Assembly: GCA_964035775.1 (NCBI GenBank)
Contig: OZ038312.1
Location: 5,813,895-5,877,894 of the forward strand
From: Osedax frankpressi
Lineage: Eukaryota > Annelida > Polychaeta > Sabellida > Siboglinidae
DNA: 64,000 bases
Direction: 5' to 3'
Each line of letters starts with the position of its first letter. Within the stretch, counting starts at the first letter, position 1. Both the position numbers and the translations under genes were made by a program. The notes beneath the pieces are model-generated. The model did no database searches and was not told where the DNA came from. It was given only the letters and a program-made list of their open reading frames with translations. Below, piece by piece: positions 61,329 to 64,000 of the stretch.

Positions 61329-63101
61329 CTGTGGCCAACGCACAGATAACGGGATCAGTTATTAAATATCAACTAATATATTTCGGATAATAAATAGTTA
61401 AAGATCGTACGTTATTGTTATTAGGAATTCCGAGGTCGGAGGTCAGTTGAACTCATCATACTTACAGGGTTCCTCGCCCAATATTCGCTAATCTCATAAT
61501 CTTTGTTCGTCCAATACAGCCAAGCTCCCGTTCCAGACTGTTTCTTATTTATAGGCGCGTTATTACACTGCCACCTGCAGTATGACGTAACGGTGAGTTG
61601 TTATGCAATAACAGAATGTCGAACTACGTATTCACGTTAAAAATTATCGCAGAAGTAAATTTGATTTTAATCAAATGATTCTCAAGTTATTAGGTTCTTA
61701 GTATATATAACTTCCTAGGAAATAGACGATATAATTATTATAAATTATTATATAATGATTTGAAAACTAAAAATATTTCAATATTAATTAATACTATTTT
61801 TATTGTATAACAAAAACATAGTGCATTTGTTGCCTGGATGGTTACTATAGCAACCCTATGGTAATTAGTTATTAGTTTCTACGGTATACCCGATAAACTG
61901 TCTGCAGTTCTCAGCCAATGAGACTATATCATCAATTTGTTCCGCCGCTAGTTTGTAAATAATCGGCAGATTCAAACCCATCTTGAACTCTGAACTTTTA
62001 ACTGTGATCATCTTTTCAAGATTGTGACCTTAAAATATTATATTATGTTGTATTGTAAACTTGTAAAATATTATATTATGTTGTATTGTAAACTCGTAAA
62101 ATATTGTATTGTTCTATATAGTATTATATTATGTTGTATTGTAAACTCGTAAAATATTGTATTGTTTTAAATAGTATTGTATTGTGTTGTATTGTAAACT
62201 TGTAAAACATTGTATTGTTCTACATAGTATTATATTGTGTTATATTGTAAACTTGTAAAATATTGTGTTGTTCTATATAGTAAACTAGTATATTGTTTCG
62301 TATTGTGGTATATCGTATTGTATTATATACATGAAACATATTGTACGACTTTTTATTGTATACTTTTTGTGGAGTCCTTTTTATCTCATACCAAGCATTT
62401 TGGTGAATCTAATTTAAACCTGTAACCCTCAACATATAACCCAAAATGCCTAGAAGTTTCTGCTGGTTAAGATGCTCTAATTTTAACAAAAGAATGTGAA
62501 TTCATTCACCTTTACCATATTTCATTTATTAGTTAACTTAACCCTGCTAATAGTCTAAAACCAACTCTATATTTACGATATGTTTGCAGCTAACACACTG
62601 ACCACTACACGTCGACCGGAAGTCAAACCTAACGCCTACACCACACATCTCCCTTCGCAATTGCCAACCTAGTTCCGTTATTCCGATACCGTTCAGATCC
62701 TGCATATTGCAGAACACCCAAATTGGATCATAAAGAGGATTGATCTGAACGTCTTGATTATTCACCATGCCTCGATTTCTCCACTCACTGCATGACTCCG
62801 CTACTGCAAAGGAGGGAGTAGGGAGGGTTGGCTGGCAGTAGGGAGGGAGGAAGGGAGGGAGGAAGGGAGGGAGGAAGGGAGGGAGGAAGGGAGGGAGGAA
62901 GGGAGGGAGGAAGGGAGGGAGGAAGGGAGGGAGGGTGTGGCTAATTTCTAGGTTACTAACGGGGTTCGCACTTGAAGTCATTACACTTTACGTCGCCAGA
63001 CTGCGAACTATTTCCTTTGCAGAACTCCTCGGAACACTTGCGACTTCTGGCGGAGAAACCGCCACCGCAACTCGCTGAACATGTCACCCAGTCTCCCCAT
63101 T
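61170..63101 (-). CDS. Thrombospondin type-1 / fibrinogen-related extracellular protein, last five exons
   Basis: Exons on the minus strand are 62961-63101, 62642-62803, 61890-62001, 61466-61574 and 61170-61328, with phases 1, 1, 2 and 0 matching at all four joins, ending in TAG. The first encodes a TSP1 repeat (EWGDWVTCSASCGGG, then a Cys pattern to FKCEP). The second begins ESCSEWRNRGMVNNQDVQIN then PIWVFCNMQDLNGIGITELG, the start of fibrinogen-related domains. The fourth and fifth read QCNNAPI...GAWLYW, then TCTCQDL, NPALSCNCD and DLGYITNDLPI, as in contactin-associated-protein-like fibrinogen-related modules common in invertebrates. The many Cys pairs show an extracellular protein; no membrane segment follows, so this end is likely secreted or luminal. 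The N-terminal exons lie right of the window or beyond the LINE. I cannot name the orthologue. Confidence 0.88.
61466..61574 (-). CDS. TSP1/fibrinogen-related gene: fourth visible exon
   Basis: Acceptor atactgcag, donor AACCCT|GTAAGT, phase 2 in and 0 out. Encodes WQCNNAPINKKQSGTGAWLY then WTNKDYEISEYWARNP. Confidence 0.88.
61890..62001 (-). CDS. TSP1/fibrinogen-related gene: third visible exon
   Basis: Acceptor gatcacag, donor ATCGG|GTATAC, phase 1 in and 2 out. Encodes IYKLAAEQIDDIVSLAENCR then QFI, a typical AEQIDxLVxLSxxCxQFI segment of these domains. Confidence 0.88.
62035..62295. repeat. ~60-bp AT-rich tandem repeat, about 4-5 copies
   Basis: The block tattgtattgttctatatag followed by tattgtaaactcgtaaaa recurs in the intron between the second and third visible exons. 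Confidence 0.85.
62642..62803 (-). CDS. TSP1/fibrinogen-related gene: second visible exon
   Basis: Acceptor ctttgcag, donor TGTGTG|GTGTAG (a later GTCAGT is possible), phase 1 in and out. Encodes AESCSEWRNRGMVNNQDVQI then the aromatic PIWVFCNM. Confidence 0.87.
62817..62937. repeat. (GGGAGGAA)n purine repeat
   Basis: An 8-12-bp ggaagggaggga unit, about ten copies, next to the acceptor of the second visible exon. On the transcribed strand it provides a long pyrimidine tract. Confidence 0.95.
62961..63101 (-). CDS. TSP1/fibrinogen-related gene: thrombospondin type-1 exon
   Basis: Acceptor attggacag, donor ACCCC|GTTAGT, phase 1 in and out, as usual for TSP1 exons. Six Cys and the WGDW-CSASCGG core are present. 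Confidence 0.88.
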
Positions 63102-63129
63102 CTGTCCAATCACCGAACACTATTTATAT

Positions 63130-63283
63130 ACATCGACGAGTTAAACTTGGAAAGTAATGTTAATGTGCGTATTGATAATAACTCGCACGAACCTCATCCA
63201 CTCCAGCGCACGCACACGTACGCGTACACCCACATACACACGCTTTATCTACTACAGCATACGCATACTAACACATAAACATA
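63130..63283. other. CA/TA-rich intron DNA next to the LINE break
   Basis: acacacgta-type words; the LINE sequence starts abruptly after catacacag. Confidence 0.5.
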
Positions 63284-64000
63284 CACAGTTCCGCAAGGAT
63301 CCGTACTTTCCCCCATAATATTCGCCATATTTTTGACTCCCATTCAACATATATTTAAAAAATATCCAGATGTGAATTATAATCTTTATGCCGATGATAT
63401 TGAATTACACTCTATCATAGACTCAACAGATAATCTACAGAACTGTCTTACTCACTTAAATAACTGGCTAACAACAAATGAATTACTACTGAACTCTACA
63501 AAAACAGAACTAATAAATATATCCACTGCTAAAATAAATACAGTACCCGCATTCCCAAAATTTTCATAAATGACATGCCGATAAAATTATTTGACTCGAC
63601 TAAATATATTGGAATTAAATTTGACAACAAATTAAACTTTGACACGAACATTCTTTCACTGAAACAGACCACTACCTACCATTTATACAAAATATATAAA
63701 CTCCGACCTTAAATAAATAAAAACACTGCCACTTTACTTACACATTCGCTAATACTATCTCGACTAATTGTAATACTTTACTCACTGGACAGACTAAGAC
63801 TACACTCAATAGATTTAACGTAATTATTAATAGAAGTATCCGACTAATTTATGACTAAAATATGACTATAATACAAGCATTACGGACTTACGATTACGAC
63901 TAAACTGGATGACAACTGCTAACTCCATCGACTATAAACTACTAACTATATTAAAGAAAACTCTGACTTATGACCAACCACCCAACTTAAGACAAGTACT
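63284..64000 (+). mobile_element. 5'-truncated LINE, reverse transcriptase to C-terminal part
   Basis: The plus strand reads VPQGSVLSPIIFAIFLTPIQ then NYNLYADDIELHS, with the RT signature YADD, then NWLTTNELLLNSTKTELINI. After a one-base shift near 63565 it continues KLFDSTKYIGIKFDNKLNFD, and after further shifts RLRLNWMTTANSIDYKLL and TYDQPPNLRQVL up to the window edge. This is the layout of the Jockey/CR1/I group. It starts in the middle of the RT domain, so it is 5'-truncated, lies antisense in the TSP1/fibrinogen-related gene, and is not functional. Confidence 0.88.

Overview
The window is a piece of an intron-rich, strongly AT-biased invertebrate animal genome. Short exons with clear animal homology, GT-AG introns, polyadenylation signals, a LINE reverse transcriptase and a Mutator-type transposase all point that way; there is no bacterial or organellar gene organisation. 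I cannot name the species. By eye about 20 kb (roughly 30%) is tandem repeat, and most long open frames are translations of those repeats. The real genes are chains of short exons, which I joined by homology and by matching intron phase.

Layout. (1) 263-19988, minus strand: ceramide synthase 1 (CERS1-like), three exons seen, 3' part off the left edge; its introns hold many satellite arrays. (2) About 1 kb of AT-rich DNA without a gene, probably a shared promoter region. (3) 21003-35855, plus strand: a complete eight-exon SLC25A42, the mitochondrial coenzyme A carrier (341 codons), with a 4.6-kb pure pyrimidine satellite in intron 2. (4) 36436-37661, minus strand: a Tctex1-type dynein light chain, tail-to-tail with SLC25A42. 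(5) 41586-44717: a 3.1-kb array of a 13-bp unit. (6) 46355-57294, plus strand: a complete six-exon ornithine decarboxylase antizyme. Its two reading frames meet at a TCC-TGA +1 programmed frameshift site, and a broken Mutator-like transposon, itself carrying a TIR element placed exactly like an intron, lies in intron 4. (7) 61170-63101, minus strand: the last five exons of an extracellular thrombospondin type-1 / fibrinogen-related protein. (8) 63284-64000, plus strand: a 5'-truncated LINE running off the right edge.

The genes do not form one pathway: sphingolipid synthesis in the ER, CoA import into mitochondria, dynein-based transport, polyamine control and an extracellular protein. The points of most interest are the antizyme recoding site with two candidate start codons, the head-to-head CERS1/SLC25A42 pair (both genes lie on human 19p13.11), the intron-like TIR element, the unusually frequent T at position +3 of splice donors, and the variety of satellite families confined to introns and intergenic DNA.
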